From Tsuneonella amylolytica (GTDB lineage: Bacteria; Pseudomonadota; Alphaproteobacteria; Sphingomonadales; Sphingomonadaceae): a stretch of 64,000 nt of DNA. The notes below the pieces were generated by a model. It was not told the origin of the DNA and did not search any database. It was given only the letters and a program-made list of their open reading frames with translations. The stretch's first letter is position 1. Each line of letters begins with the position of its first letter. A program made the translations under genes and the position numbers. This document shows positions 54,194 through 63,783 of the stretch, one piece after another. Location: the NCBI RefSeq assembly GCF_003626915.1, contig NZ_CP032570.1, positions 1,178,001 through 1,242,000 of the forward strand, read 5' to 3'.

Positions 54194-55537
54194 TTACGAT
54201 CCCGCCACGGTCATGCCGTCCACACGCAAGGTCGGCGCATTGACTGCGCGCCAGGTTTCGAGATCCCCGGCTGCCCGGATGCCCTGCCACATGTCTAACA
54301 AATTGCCCGCGATGGTGAAGCCTGCGACCGGACCCTCGATCCGGCCGTTCACGATACGCCGCCCCGCCGCGCCGCGGCTGTAGTCGCCGGTCACGCCGTT
54401 CACGCCCTGCCCAATCAGGTAATCGACGAGCACGCCGTCGCGAATGTCGGCGATGAGGTCGTCCACGCTGCCGCTTCCGCCCACCAGATCGACGTTGCTC
54501 GGCGACACGCCGGGCGCACCGCCGGTCCCGCGCGCGGCATGGCCGGTGAGCGGCAAGCCGAGCTGCGCGGCGGATGCCACGTTGGTGAGCCAGCCGATGA
54601 GCCGCCCGTTCTCGACGAGCGCGCGGGGTCGGCACGCCACACCCTCGCCGTCGACGGCACGCGAACGCATCCCGCGCGGGCGCAGGGGGTCTTCCACCAG
54701 CGACAGATCGTCCGGGAAAAGCGATTCGTCTTCGCGTCCGAGAAGGAAACTCGCCCGCCGAGCGATCGCTGGGGCTGCCATTGCGCCGAGCAAATGGCCC
54801 ACGAGCGAGGCCGAAACGCGCGGATCGAACACGACCGGCATGGGCCCGCCCGCGAGGCCGCCCGGGTCGAGGCGCGCGACCGCACGGGTTCCGGCGAGGC
54901 GGCCGATCTCGTGGGGATCGGGAAGGTCGGCGAGGTGCCGCGTGCTGCGCGCAGCATGGTCGCGCTGCATCCCTGCCCCCTCGCCCGCGATCACGCTCGC
55001 GCTCAGCGAATGGCCGGTCCCTTCGAAGGCATGCGCGAAGCCCGTCGAGGTCGCGAGCGCCGCGACGGACCGACTCGCGCCGGCAGAACCGCCTTCGCTG
55101 TTCGCGACGCCGGCAACTGCGAGCGCCGCATCCTCTACCGCGCTGGCGCGCTCGCGCAGTGTCTGGGGCGAAAGATCGGTATCGTCGGCGATATCGAGAT
55201 CGGGGAACGGCCCGCGGGCGAACTTTTCTTCGGGCGCGAGGCCGGCATACGGGTCCTCGGGCGCATGCCGCGCCATCGCGACGGCGCGTTCCGCCAGTTC
55301 GCGTACCGCCCCGGCGGAAACGTCCGCGCTGGACACGCTGGCCGAGCGGCGTCCGACGAATACCCGCAGGCCCAGGTCCACGCTCTCGGACCGGTCCACG
55401 TCCTCCAGCGCGCCCAGGCGTACGCTGACCGACTGCGAACGGTCGGCGCGGCCCACCGCATCGGCGGCAGTCGCCCCCGCCCTGCGGGCAGCGGCAACGA
55501 GAGCCTGTGCGGCATCGAGCAGGATATCGGGTGTCAT
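54194..55537 (-). CDS. pmbA: TldD/PmbA-family metalloprotease subunit (PmbA/TldE-like)
   Basis: A 447-residue protein of the TldD/TldE family, whose two subunits form a zinc protease that processes peptides such as microcin precursors. Typical segments are SVRLGALEDVDRSESVDLGL, RVFVGRRSASVSS, PMPVVFDPRVSASLVGHLLG, a GDYSRGAAG loop and the end FTIAGNLLDMW. The HEXXXH zinc motif of TldD is absent, as expected for TldE/PmbA. tldD is not in the window. The start MTPDILLDAAQAL is the family-like one. Confidence 0.9.
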   Translation of the reverse strand: MTPDILLDAAQALVAAARRAGATAADAVGRADRSQSVSVRLGALEDVDRSESVDLGLRVFVGRRSASVSSADVSAGAVRELAERAVAMARHAPEDPYAGLAPEEKFARGPFPDLDIADDTDLSPQTLRERASAVEDAALAVAGVANSEGGSAGASRSVAALATSTGFAHAFEGTGHSLSASVIAGEGAGMQRDHAARSTRHLADLPDPHEIGRLAGTRAVARLDPGGLAGGPMPVVFDPRVSASLVGHLLGAMAAPAIARRASFLLGREDESLFPDDLSLVEDPLRPRGMRSRAVDGEGVACRPRALVENGRLIGWLTNVASAAQLGLPLTGHAARGTGGAPGVSPSNVDLVGGSGSVDDLIADIRDGVLVDYLIGQGVNGVTGDYSRGAAGRRIVNGRIEGPVAGFTIAGNLLDMWQGIRAAGDLETWRAVNAPTLRVDGMTVAGS

Positions 55538-55588
55538 GCGATCCGCGCTAGGCGGACCGCGCCGTCGCCGCAACGACAGGCTGGCGGA

Positions 55589-55954
55589 TCAGCCGAGCGA
55601 GGCGATCAGCTTGAACAGCGCGGTGAGCGCGAAGGGCAGCCCGATGGCGAGGAGCCACAGCAACGCCTGATCGCGCCGGTATGCACCGCGCAGCGCCGGG
55701 TCAGCCGCAGCTTCGTCCGAAATACCCATCCAGCGTCCTTCGAACAGGCGGCAGGCGGGGATGATGGCGGCGACGAGGACGACCAGCGCGAGGTAGGGCA
55801 ACATCGATGCCGAGCCCGACTTCAGCGCATGGACGGTGACGAAGATCTGAAGGCCGGTGTAGACCAGCAGCGCATAAGCAATGTTGTCGCTCATGCGTTT
55901 GCGCCAGTCGAGCATCCGTACCGGACGCGCTGCGCGATCGATCGCCTTGGCCAT
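55589..55954 (-). CDS. Small membrane protein of unknown function
   Basis: A 121-residue protein with three hydrophobic segments, at about residues 25-42, 49-68 and 98-118. A charged N-terminus contains RPVRMLDWRKRMSDN and a cytoplasmic-looking loop RRDQALL precedes the last helix. It lies 51 nt upstream of pmbA on the same strand. I do not recognise the family; the frame, composition and position support it as a real gene. Confidence 0.65.
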   Translation of the reverse strand: MAKAIDRAARPVRMLDWRKRMSDNIAYALLVYTGLQIFVTVHALKSGSASMLPYLALVVLVAAIIPACRLFEGRWMGISDEAAADPALRGAYRRDQALLWLLAIGLPFALTALFKLIASLG

Positions 55955-56120
55955 GTCTGGCTCTCCCTAAGTCCTCTCTCCGGCACGGATCATCCCACTA
56001 ACGCTGCGGTATTGCAAGGGCGCGTCCGCGAACGTCCCGGCGCGGGCCATGCACGTTTCCTGCCAGACGACAACCAACGGGGGTTTCCTGCGCCTCCGGC
56101 AATGCTAATGCCGGCCGGGC

Positions 56121-56909
56121 ATGGACACGATGACGACCGACACCCCGCCCGCTCCCGAACGCGCGGACGCCACCGCCCCGCTCCCCAACGGAGGGCTGGA
56201 GGTCATCTCCATCGCCAAGAGCTACGACAAGCGCTCGGTCCTGTCCGACATCTCGCTGACGGTGGGCAAGGGCGAGGTGCTCGGCCTGCTCGGCCCGAAC
56301 GGCGCGGGCAAGACGACGTGCTTCTATTCGATCATGGGCCTCGTCCGCCCCGATTCGGGCCGCATCCTGATGGATGGCGAGGACGTGACGAAGCTACCGA
56401 TGTATCGCCGCGCGATCCTCGGCCTCGGGTATCTGCCGCAGGAAACCAGCATCTTTCGCGGCATGACGGTCGAACAGAACATCAACTGCGTGCTGGAACT
56501 CGTCGAGCCCGACAAGGCGACCCGCGCGGCCGAGCTCGACCGGCTGCTCGACGAATTCGGCCTCACGCGCCTGCGCGAAAGCCCGGCGATGGCGCTGTCG
56601 GGGGGCGAGCGGCGCCGCTGCGAGATCGCGCGGGCGCTGGCGGCCAAGCCCAGCATCATGCTGCTCGACGAACCGTTCGCGGGCATCGACCCCCTGTCGA
56701 TCAGCGACATCCGCGATCTGGTGAAAGACCTCAAGACCCGTGGGATCGGTGTGCTCATCACCGACCACAACGTGCGCGAAACGCTCGAGATCGTCGACCG
56801 CGCCTGCATCATCTACGGCGGCCAGGTCCTGTTCGCCGGCACGCCCGAGGCGCTCGTCGCCGACGAGAACGTGCGGCGCCTCTACCTCGGCGAGAATTTC
56901 ACGCTGTGA
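56121..56909 (+). CDS. lptB: LPS export ABC transporter ATPase LptB
   Basis: A 262-residue ATPase that powers extraction of lipopolysaccharide from the inner membrane (LptB2FG). Walker A is LLGPNGAGKTTCFYSIMGL, the Q-loop region GYLPQETSIFRGMTVEQN, the signature ALSGGERRRCEIARAL, and Walker B IMLLDEPFAGIDPLS, followed by ITDHNVRETLEI with the switch His. About 20 extra N-terminal residues precede the core. It is followed after 26 nt by rpoN, a widespread lptB-rpoN order. lptA and lptC are expected upstream but absent. Confidence 0.95.
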   Translation: MDTMTTDTPPAPERADATAPLPNGGLEVISIAKSYDKRSVLSDISLTVGKGEVLGLLGPNGAGKTTCFYSIMGLVRPDSGRILMDGEDVTKLPMYRRAILGLGYLPQETSIFRGMTVEQNINCVLELVEPDKATRAAELDRLLDEFGLTRLRESPAMALSGGERRRCEIARALAAKPSIMLLDEPFAGIDPLSISDIRDLVKDLKTRGIGVLITDHNVRETLEIVDRACIIYGGQVLFAGTPEALVADENVRRLYLGENFTL

Positions 56910-56935
56910 TCTGCCCCCCGCCCGTCTGATACGTC

Positions 56936-58393
56936 ATGGTGCTCGGACCACGCCTCGACCTGCGGCAGTCCCAATCGCTGGTGATGACGCCGCAGCTCCA
57001 GCAGGCCATCAAGCTGCTGGCGCTGTCCAACCTCGAACTAGAGACCTTCATCGGCGAGGCGCTGGAGGCCAACCCCCTGCTCGAGGTAGGCGAAGTGCGG
57101 CGCGAGGAGGGCGCTGACGCGCCCGAGCCCCTGCCGCAGGAAACCGCATCCGATGCGGCCGGCGTCGGCGAGGCCGCGCTCGACATCGACCAGACCGCGC
57201 TCGACCGCGACCGCGACACCGGCGACTGGAGCGCCGCCGCGGGTTCGCCCGGCGGCGAGGACGCGCCCGCGATCGACGAACGGGGCGAGGCCGGCGGCCC
57301 GACCCTCGCGCAGCATCTCCACGCGCAGGTCGGCGCGGCGGCGGGCGATGCGCGCGAGGCCTTCGTCGCCCGCGCCCTCATCGACCAGCTCGACGAGGCG
57401 GGCTACCTTGCCGCCACGCTGCCCGAAATGGCCGCGACGCTGGGCGTTCCGCTTTCCGAAATCGAGCGCGCGCTTGCCGTCGTGCAGTCGCTCGATCCGA
57501 CCGGTGTCGGCGCGCGCAATCTCGCCGAATGCCTGGCGCTGCAGGCGAAGGAGGCGGACCGCTACGATCCGTGCATGGCGCGCCTCATCGATAACCTGGA
57601 ACTGGTGGCGAAGGGCGACGTCGCGCGGCTGAAGCGAATGTGCGAGGTCGACGACGAGGACTTCGCCGACATGCTTGCCGAACTGCGGGGCTACGATCCG
57701 CGGCCGGGCCTGCGCTTCGGCGGCGGCGGCGAGGCGGCGGTGGTCCCCGACATCCTCCTGTCCGAAGCAAAGGGCGGGTGGGACATCGCCCTCAACGAAG
57801 CGACGCTTCCCCGCCTCATCGTCAACCGCGCCTACTATCTCGAACTGCGCACCGGCGCGGGCGACGACAAGACGGCGCACGGCTGGTTGAAGGATCAGCT
57901 GGCGGAAGCGAACTGGCTTCTGAAGGCGCTCGACCAGCGCGCGAAGACCATCCTCAAGGTTGCCGCCGAGATCGTGAAACGGCAGGAGAGTTTCTTTCGT
58001 CGGGGCGTCAGCGAACTGAGGCCGCTGACCCTTCGCGCCGTGGCCGACGAGATCGAGATGCACGAAAGCACGGTCAGCCGGGTGACGAGTAACAAGTATC
58101 TCGCCTGCCCGCGCGGCACGTTCGAACTCAAGTACTTCTTCACCAGCGGCGTCGGCCGGACCGGCGACGGCGCCGATGGCGAAGGGGCGAGTGCCGAGGC
58201 AGTGAAGGCCGCGATCCGCCAGCTGATCGAGGCGGAGGATGCCAAGGCGATCCTGTCCGACGACACGCTGGTCGACCTCTTGAAGGACAAGGGTTTCGAT
58301 CTCGCCCGGCGGACCGTGGCCAAGTACCGCGAGTCGATGGGTATCGGCAGCAGCGTGCAGCGGCGGCGCGCTCGCAAGCTGGCCGCCCTCTGA
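56936..58393 (+). CDS. rpoN: RNA polymerase sigma-54 factor
   Basis: A 485-residue sigma-54. Region I has the Gln-rich start LDLRQSQSLVMTPQLQQAIK. The core-binding region has VARALIDQLDEAGYLAATL and the DNA-binding part HESTVSRVTSNKYLACPRGT. The RpoN box is ARRTVAKYRESMGI near the C-terminus. It directs polymerase to -24/-12 promoters with enhancer-binding activators. It is co-oriented with lptB, and no hpf or ptsN gene follows before ctrA. Confidence 0.97.
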   Translation: MVLGPRLDLRQSQSLVMTPQLQQAIKLLALSNLELETFIGEALEANPLLEVGEVRREEGADAPEPLPQETASDAAGVGEAALDIDQTALDRDRDTGDWSAAAGSPGGEDAPAIDERGEAGGPTLAQHLHAQVGAAAGDAREAFVARALIDQLDEAGYLAATLPEMAATLGVPLSEIERALAVVQSLDPTGVGARNLAECLALQAKEADRYDPCMARLIDNLELVAKGDVARLKRMCEVDDEDFADMLAELRGYDPRPGLRFGGGGEAAVVPDILLSEAKGGWDIALNEATLPRLIVNRAYYLELRTGAGDDKTAHGWLKDQLAEANWLLKALDQRAKTILKVAAEIVKRQESFFRRGVSELRPLTLRAVADEIEMHESTVSRVTSNKYLACPRGTFELKYFFTSGVGRTGDGADGEGASAEAVKAAIRQLIEAEDAKAILSDDTLVDLLKDKGFDLARRTVAKYRESMGIGSSVQRRRARKLAAL

Positions 58394-58427
58394 TCGCGAA
58401 GCGCCGGCGCGGCACTGTTGCGAAAAG

Positions 58428-58469
58428 GACTCAGCAAGTTTTCGCCCGTGTCGTTTACATGCCGTTAAC
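58428..58469 (+). promoter_or_regulatory. Candidate CtrA box and GANTC site in the ctrA promoter
   Basis: TTTA-N7-TTAAC (58454-58469, TTAACC at the right) differs by one base from the CtrA consensus TTAA-N7-TTAA(C). A GANTC methylation site, GACTC, lies at 58428-58432, and an inverted GGTTAA at 58492-58497. ctrA promoters in Caulobacter carry both kinds of site; function here is inferred. The 171-nt region has no other gene. Confidence 0.5.
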
Positions 58470-58564
58470 CTTTTTCCTTCAGACGTTTTGTGGTTAATCG
58501 CGGACAACACCTCTTACCGAGGAGTTAGCCGCCGGATTTCGGGGCTTTGAGGGGGAACCTGGCC

Positions 58565-59260
<696 letters not shown>

Positions 59261-59297
59261 CCCGACCGAATTTCTTTCCTTTTGGACGGGGGAAGAG

Positions 59298-59329
59298 CCG
59301 CCCGGGGTGTTCGCATCCCGGGCGGTTTT
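59298..59329 (+). terminator. Rho-independent terminator of ctrA
   Basis: CCGCCCGGGGT (59298-59308), 6-nt loop, ATCCCGGGCGG (59315-59325) with one G-U pair, then TTTT. Confidence 0.8.
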
Positions 59330-59432
59330 CGTTTCGCGCAAGGCAATTGGCATCCGCGCGCGCTAGAAAATCTATCTTTCCGGCCCGGTCGGTGCGCGGC
59401 AGTTCTCTGGCTCCATAGCCCGGAGACAGGCG

Positions 59433-60203
59433 ATGATCGAATTCGGCGATTTCAACCTGTGGGCGCTGCTGCCGTTCATCGGCATCGGCTTCGCGGCGCA
59501 ACTGGTCGACGGCGCGCTGGGCATGGCATTCGGCGTCATAATGAACACGCTTCTGGTCGGCTTCCTCGGCCTCCCGCCCGCGGTCGCATCGCAGCGCGTG
59601 CACGTGGTCGAATGCTTCACCACCGCGATGAGCGGGCTGTCGCACCTCTACCATCGCAACATTGACGTGAAGCTGTTCTTCCGGCTGTTGATACCCGGCG
59701 TGATCGGCGGCGTCAGCGGCGCGTACCTGCTGTCGAATCTCGACGCCGCGCTCGTGAAGCCGTTCGTCCTGCTCTACCTCACGGGTATCGGGCTTTACCT
59801 TCTGGCACGCGGCCTTCTCTATCCGCCCACCCAGCGCGAGGCGAAATACGTCGCGCCGCTCGGTCTCGTCGGCGGCTTCCTCGACGCGGCGGGCGGCGGC
59901 GGGTGGGGGCCGGTGGTCACCTCGAACCTGCTGATCCAGGGCGCCGACCCGCGCAAGGTCGTCGGCACGGTGAACTCGGTCGAGTTTTTCCTCACCCTCA
60001 CCATCTCGGCCACGTTCATCTGGCACCTCGGCATCGCGGATCTGGCAGGGGCGACGCTGGGCCTGCTCATCGGCGGCGTGCTGGCCGCTCCGTTCGGCGC
60101 GCTGGCGGCCAAACGGGTTCCGGCCAAGTGGATGCTGATCCTGGTCGGCATCGTCCTCACCCTCACCAGTGCATACGGGGTCTGGACCGCCTGGATGAAG
60201 TGA
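59433..60203 (+). CDS. TauE/SafE-family membrane transporter
   Basis: A 256-residue inner-membrane protein with about seven hydrophobic segments. It has the TauE/SafE pattern FAAQLVDGALGMAFGVIMNT near the start and LVGGFLDAAGGGGWGPVVTS in the middle, the two conserved motifs of the inverted repeats, then KVVGTVNSVEFFLTL. Family members export sulfite, sulfoacetate or related organosulfur anions; the substrate here is unknown. It is followed by trmB after 16 nt. Confidence 0.9.
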   Translation: MIEFGDFNLWALLPFIGIGFAAQLVDGALGMAFGVIMNTLLVGFLGLPPAVASQRVHVVECFTTAMSGLSHLYHRNIDVKLFFRLLIPGVIGGVSGAYLLSNLDAALVKPFVLLYLTGIGLYLLARGLLYPPTQREAKYVAPLGLVGGFLDAAGGGGWGPVVTSNLLIQGADPRKVVGTVNSVEFFLTLTISATFIWHLGIADLAGATLGLLIGGVLAAPFGALAAKRVPAKWMLILVGIVLTLTSAYGVWTAWMK

Positions 60204-60219
60204 CGCTAGGCGGCGGCGC

Positions 60220-60921
60220 ATGACCGCGAACAAGCCCGGCGATCCGACGACCCTCAACCGCCTCTACGGCCGCAGCCAGGGCAAGCCGCTGCGCGCTGGC
60301 CAACAGGCGCTGGTCGACGACCTGCTGCCGCAGATCGCGCCGCCCGCCGAAGGGCCGGTAACGAGCGAGGCCTTGTTCGGCGATGCGCGCCCGCTTCATT
60401 TCGAGATCGGCTTCGGCGGCGGCGAGCACCTCGCCTATCGGGCCGACCTGCTGCCCGATCACGGCTTCATCGGCGCCGAGCCCTTCGTGAACGGGGTCGC
60501 GCAGGCCCTGACCCATGTGCGCGACGGGGCGCTCGGGAACGTGCGTATTCACCATGGCGACGCGCTGGAGGTGCTTGGCCGCGTGCCCGACGGCGCGCTG
60601 ACGATGCTCTATTTGCTCCATCCCGATCCCTGGCCCAAGGCGCGGCATGCCAAGCGGCGGATGATGAACGACGGCCCGGTGCGGATGATCGCCGACAAGC
60701 TGAAGCCCGGCGGAGAGTTCCGCTTCGGCACCGACCACGCGGTCTATCTACGCCATGCGCTCATGGTGATGCGCCGCTTCACCGACGATTTCGAATGGGT
60801 CGTGGAGGGCAAGTCCAGCTGGCAGAACCGTCCGTCCGGCTGGCCCGAGACCCGCTACGAGCACAAGGCCCGCACGGTCTACGGGCACGAGGTCTGGTAT
60901 TTCCGCTTCCGCCGACGCTAG
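60220..60921 (+). CDS. trmB: tRNA (guanine-N7-)-methyltransferase
   Basis: A 233-residue methyltransferase for m7G46 in the tRNA variable loop. Motifs are LHFEIGFGGGEHLAYRA (SAM site), GFIGAEPFVNGVAQAL, the catalytic LYLLHPDPWPKARHAKRRMM and FGTDHAVYLRHAL, and the C-terminal RYEHKARTVYGHEVW. It is complete and of normal length. The stop overlaps by 4 nt with the stop of the PilZ gene on the other strand. Confidence 0.97.
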   Translation: MTANKPGDPTTLNRLYGRSQGKPLRAGQQALVDDLLPQIAPPAEGPVTSEALFGDARPLHFEIGFGGGEHLAYRADLLPDHGFIGAEPFVNGVAQALTHVRDGALGNVRIHHGDALEVLGRVPDGALTMLYLLHPDPWPKARHAKRRMMNDGPVRMIADKLKPGGEFRFGTDHAVYLRHALMVMRRFTDDFEWVVEGKSSWQNRPSGWPETRYEHKARTVYGHEVWYFRFRRR

Positions 60922-61286
60922 GGCGCGCGCCGGATCGGAATGACGCGCGAGGGCGGCGCAGGCGTCGCGCTCTCGCTCGCTTCGGCCAGTCGATCCTCGG
61001 ACAGGGGCTCGTCGAAGCGCAGGCCCGCACTCCCCCGCTTGGCCCACCGCAGGCGCGCCACGATAGAATGGACGGTTCCCAGTGTGAGAATGATCGGGTC
61101 GGCCTTGGTCGCGGCGGCGCCAAATCCCCGTACGCGGCATCCGCGCGCATCGAGATCGAGCACGGCGACCGCGAACGGCTCCCCGTCCCCGACCCGGCAC
61201 ACGGCATCAAGCGAAACCGCCTCGCGCTCGCCGGCGCGCGGTCCAGAATACGAAGTGGCCAGTTTCGGCCTTTTTGCGATCCCCAT
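60918..61286 (-). CDS. PilZ-domain protein
   Basis: A 122-residue single PilZ domain, the common c-di-GMP receptor fold. An RXXXR motif (RAGER, about residue 17) is present. The second motif, normally D/N-X-S-X-X-G, appears as DLDARG with Asp in place of Ser, so ligand binding may be altered. The core continues with GCRVRGFG and RLRWAKRGSAGLRFDEPL, whose beta strands end with the usual G-RF. It lies 70 nt after the HNH gene on the same strand. TTAACCAT, a CtrA-type half-site, sits 45 nt before the start. Confidence 0.8.
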   Translation of the reverse strand: MGIAKRPKLATSYSGPRAGEREAVSLDAVCRVGDGEPFAVAVLDLDARGCRVRGFGAAATKADPIILTLGTVHSIVARLRWAKRGSAGLRFDEPLSEDRLAEASESATPAPPSRVIPIRRAP

Positions 61287-61356
61287 GGCCCGGACCTTGG
61301 CCCCGCGAGGTTTCGCCCCGCCGAACGCGGATGGTTAACTAAACGAACCGGCGCCG

Positions 61357-61962
61357 TCAGGCCTCGAGCTCGATGTCCCAGTAGAGCCAGTCGCGCCAGG
61401 TTTCGTGGAGGTAATGCGGCGGAAACGCGCGGCCGTGCTGGTGGAGCTGCCAGCTCGTCGGCCGGATCGGGCGCACGATGTTCATGTGCGCCTGTGCAGG
61501 CGTGCGGCCACCCTTCTTCATGTTGCACGGCGCGCATGCGGTGGCGATGTTCTCCCACGTGGTCTTGCCTCCGAGCCGGCGGGGAATGACGTGATCGAAG
61601 GTCAGGTCTCTCTCGCTACCGCAATACTGGCAGGCGAACCGGTCGCGCAGGAACAGGTTGAAGCGGGTGAACGCGGGGAATTCACTCGGCTTCACGTACT
61701 GCCGCAGCGCGATGACGCTCGGAATCTGCATGTCGAGGCTGGGCGAATGCACCTGCCGGTCGTAGCTCGCGACGATGTCCACCCGTTCGAGGAAGACCGC
61801 CTTGATCGCCGTCTGCCACGGCCACAGGCTCAGCGGATAGTACGACAGCGGTGTGTAGTCGGCGTTGAGCACCAGCGCCGGGCAGCTTTCCAGCTTGCGC
61901 GCCGGATCGCCTTCCGCGCTGCGGAACTGTGCCGCCCGTTCGATCAGTTCGGCCTTGAACAT
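61357..61962 (-). CDS. HNH endonuclease family protein
   Basis: A 201-residue protein with a C-terminal HNH domain: RFACQYCGSERDLTFDHVIP, then RRLGGKTTWENIATACAPCN. The first CXXC, the DH of the HNH core and the second CXXC are all present. The N-terminal 100 residues (ALVLNADYTPLSYYPLSLWP) are typical of a widespread chromosomal subfamily of unknown role, which is not restriction- or phage-linked. The start MFKAELIERA is preceded by GGAGGGGCAGG on the minus strand. It is divergent from gluQRS. Confidence 0.9.
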   Translation of the reverse strand: MFKAELIERAAQFRSAEGDPARKLESCPALVLNADYTPLSYYPLSLWPWQTAIKAVFLERVDIVASYDRQVHSPSLDMQIPSVIALRQYVKPSEFPAFTRFNLFLRDRFACQYCGSERDLTFDHVIPRRLGGKTTWENIATACAPCNMKKGGRTPAQAHMNIVRPIRPTSWQLHQHGRAFPPHYLHETWRDWLYWDIELEA

Positions 61963-62067
61963 ACGCGTCCTGCCCCTCCGATTGACCCAGAGGACCATTT
62001 GCCGATTCGGGAGTCAAGTTCGTGACAGATGCTGTATCCCCGACCGATTGCGGCTAGGCCTCCGGCG

Positions 62068-62886
62068 ATGGAGGTCACCCGCTTCGCTCCCAGCCCCAAC
62101 GGGCCGCTCCACCTGGGTCACGCCTGGTCGGCGATCGTCGCCCACGATCTCGCGCGAAAACGCGGCGGGCGGTTCCTGCTGCGGATCGAGGATATCGACG
62201 GCGCACGCAGCCAGCCCCAATTGGCGGACGAGTTCCGCCGCGACCTCGCATGGCTGGGGCTCGAGTGGGACGAGGTGCCGGCCCAGTCCACCCGGCTCGC
62301 CGCGTACGAGGCGGCGGCGGACAGCCTTCGCTCGCGCGGGCTGCTCTACCCCTGCACTTGCACCCGTGCCGAGATCGGCGGCCCGGTCTATCGCGGTACG
62401 TGCCGCGGGCGGACCGATGCGCCCCGGGATGCCGCCTGGCGGCTCGACGTCGAACGCGCTCTGGCGATGTCCGGGCCGCTCGAATGGACGGACGAGATCG
62501 CCGGCGTCCAGCGCGCCGACCCCGGTTTCGCCGGCGACCCCGTGCTCGTGCGCAAGGACGCGCCTGCCAGTTACCACCTCGCCGCCACGCTCGACGATGC
62601 GGCCGACGGTGTGACGCTGGTGACGCGAGGCCGCGACCTGTTTTCAGCGACCCATGTCCACCGGCTGCTGCAGGCGCTGCTCGGGTTGCCGGTGCCGCGC
62701 TGGCACCACCACCTGCTGCTGGTCGAGTCCGACGGGAGGAAACTCGCCAAGCGCCGCGGATCGGGCGCTGCGGGGTTCGGCCTCGCCCAAAGGCGCCTCG
62801 CCGGCGAGGACGGGCGGGCCCTCGCCGATTCTTTGCGCGCCCACCGCTTCCCGTCTGGAATCTCGCTGGGCGAAGGACTAGATTAG
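62068..62886 (+). CDS. gluQRS: Glutamyl-Q tRNA(Asp) synthetase
   Basis: A 272-residue truncated GluRS paralogue that charges glutamate onto queuosine 34 of tRNA-Asp. It begins VTRFAPSPNGPLHLGHAWSA (HIGH motif as HLGH), has LLRIEDIDGARS and a Cys cluster YPCTCTRAEIGG. The KMSKS equivalent is RKLAKRRGS. It lacks the anticodon-binding domain, as expected. The ATG at 62068 gives the family N-terminus; an ATG 13 codons upstream would add an unconserved stretch. Confidence 0.95.
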   Translation: MEVTRFAPSPNGPLHLGHAWSAIVAHDLARKRGGRFLLRIEDIDGARSQPQLADEFRRDLAWLGLEWDEVPAQSTRLAAYEAAADSLRSRGLLYPCTCTRAEIGGPVYRGTCRGRTDAPRDAAWRLDVERALAMSGPLEWTDEIAGVQRADPGFAGDPVLVRKDAPASYHLAATLDDAADGVTLVTRGRDLFSATHVHRLLQALLGLPVPRWHHHLLLVESDGRKLAKRRGSGAAGFGLAQRRLAGEDGRALADSLRAHRFPSGISLGEGLD

Positions 62887-62890
62887 CGTC

Positions 62891-63118
62891 ATGCAGACCC
62901 TCCTGATCATCGTGCTCCTCGCCCTCATGGCGGCGGTCGTCTATTCGCTCGTCCGCGGGATCGTGGCGTTCCTGCAATCGCACAAGGCCGATATCGAGGA
63001 TGGCGGCACGCGGCAGAAGGAAATGCAGCTGAAGCAGAACAAGATGATGATGAACCGCATCCTGTTCCAGGGCGCGGCGATCGTGGTCGTGTTCCTGCTC
63101 CTCAGCCTCGCCCGCTGA
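62891..63118 (+). CDS. HIG1-like twin-transmembrane small protein
   Basis: A 75-residue protein with two hydrophobic helices (TLLIIVLLALMAAVVYSLV and ILFQGAAIVVVFLLLSL) joined by a charged loop with KQNKMMMNRI. This is the layout of bacterial HIG1-domain proteins, some of which associate with cytochrome oxidase or other respiratory complexes. It starts 4 nt after gluQRS and is followed after 13 nt by the adenosyltransferase gene, so the three are probably one operon. The role here is inferred. Confidence 0.82.
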   Translation: MQTLLIIVLLALMAAVVYSLVRGIVAFLQSHKADIEDGGTRQKEMQLKQNKMMMNRILFQGAAIVVVFLLLSLAR

Positions 63119-63131
63119 GCGGGCCGCGCGG

Positions 63132-63713
63132 GTGGTCAAGCTCAACAAGATCTACACGCGCACCGGCGACGACGGCACCACCGGGCTCGTCGACGGATCG
63201 CGCACGTCCAAGGCCGGCGCGCGGATCGAGGCGATCGGCGCGGTGGACGAGGCGAACAGCGCGCTCGGTCTCGCCGCGGTGTCGCTGGACGGCGAACCGG
63301 CCGCGAACGTCGCCCGGATTCAGAATGACCTGTTCGATCTCGGGGCGGACCTCGCAACGCCGCTCGGCGAGGTGGGCGGCGCCGATTTCACCCCATCGGA
63401 AATGATCCTGCGGATGGTTTCGGCGCAGGCCGAATGGCTGGAAAAACGGATCGATGCCGCGACCGAGCGTCTCGAGCCGCTCACCAGCTTCGTCCTGCCG
63501 GGCGGCAGCGAGAGCGCCGCGCGTGTCCATGTCGCGCGGGCCGCGGTGCGCCGAGCCGAACGCGCGATGGCCGCTCTGGCTTCGCACGAGCCGGTCAATC
63601 CGGCCGCCCTGTCCTACGTCAACCGGCTGTCGGACTACCTCTTCCAGCTCGCCCGGTTGTGCAACGACGAGGGCCGCGGCGACGTGACCTGGACCCCCGG
63701 AGCGAACCGCTGA
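63132..63713 (+). CDS. Cob(I)alamin adenosyltransferase, PduO type
   Basis: A 193-residue enzyme that makes adenosylcobalamin from cob(I)alamin and ATP. It has the N-terminal ATP motif IYTRTGDDGTTGLVDGSRTS, the segment EAIGAVDEANSALG, FVLPGGSESAARVHVARAAV with the conserved Arg, and the C-terminal YVNRLSDYLFQLARLCN. The start is GTG at 63132. It is complete. No cobalamin riboswitch is visible upstream; it appears to be read with the HIG1 gene. Confidence 0.93.
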   Translation: MVKLNKIYTRTGDDGTTGLVDGSRTSKAGARIEAIGAVDEANSALGLAAVSLDGEPAANVARIQNDLFDLGADLATPLGEVGGADFTPSEMILRMVSAQAEWLEKRIDAATERLEPLTSFVLPGGSESAARVHVARAAVRRAERAMAALASHEPVNPAALSYVNRLSDYLFQLARLCNDEGRGDVTWTPGANR

Positions 63714-63783
63714 GCAAAGCGCTGGCCAGCGATTGCTGCGCCCGCTAACGCGCCTTCGCTGCAACTGCGAAGGAATACTCGGC

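Noticed and set aside
61357..61962. HNH protein as part of a homing element or restriction system
   Set aside because: No methyltransferase, intron or mobile flanks; the subfamily is a common chromosomal one.
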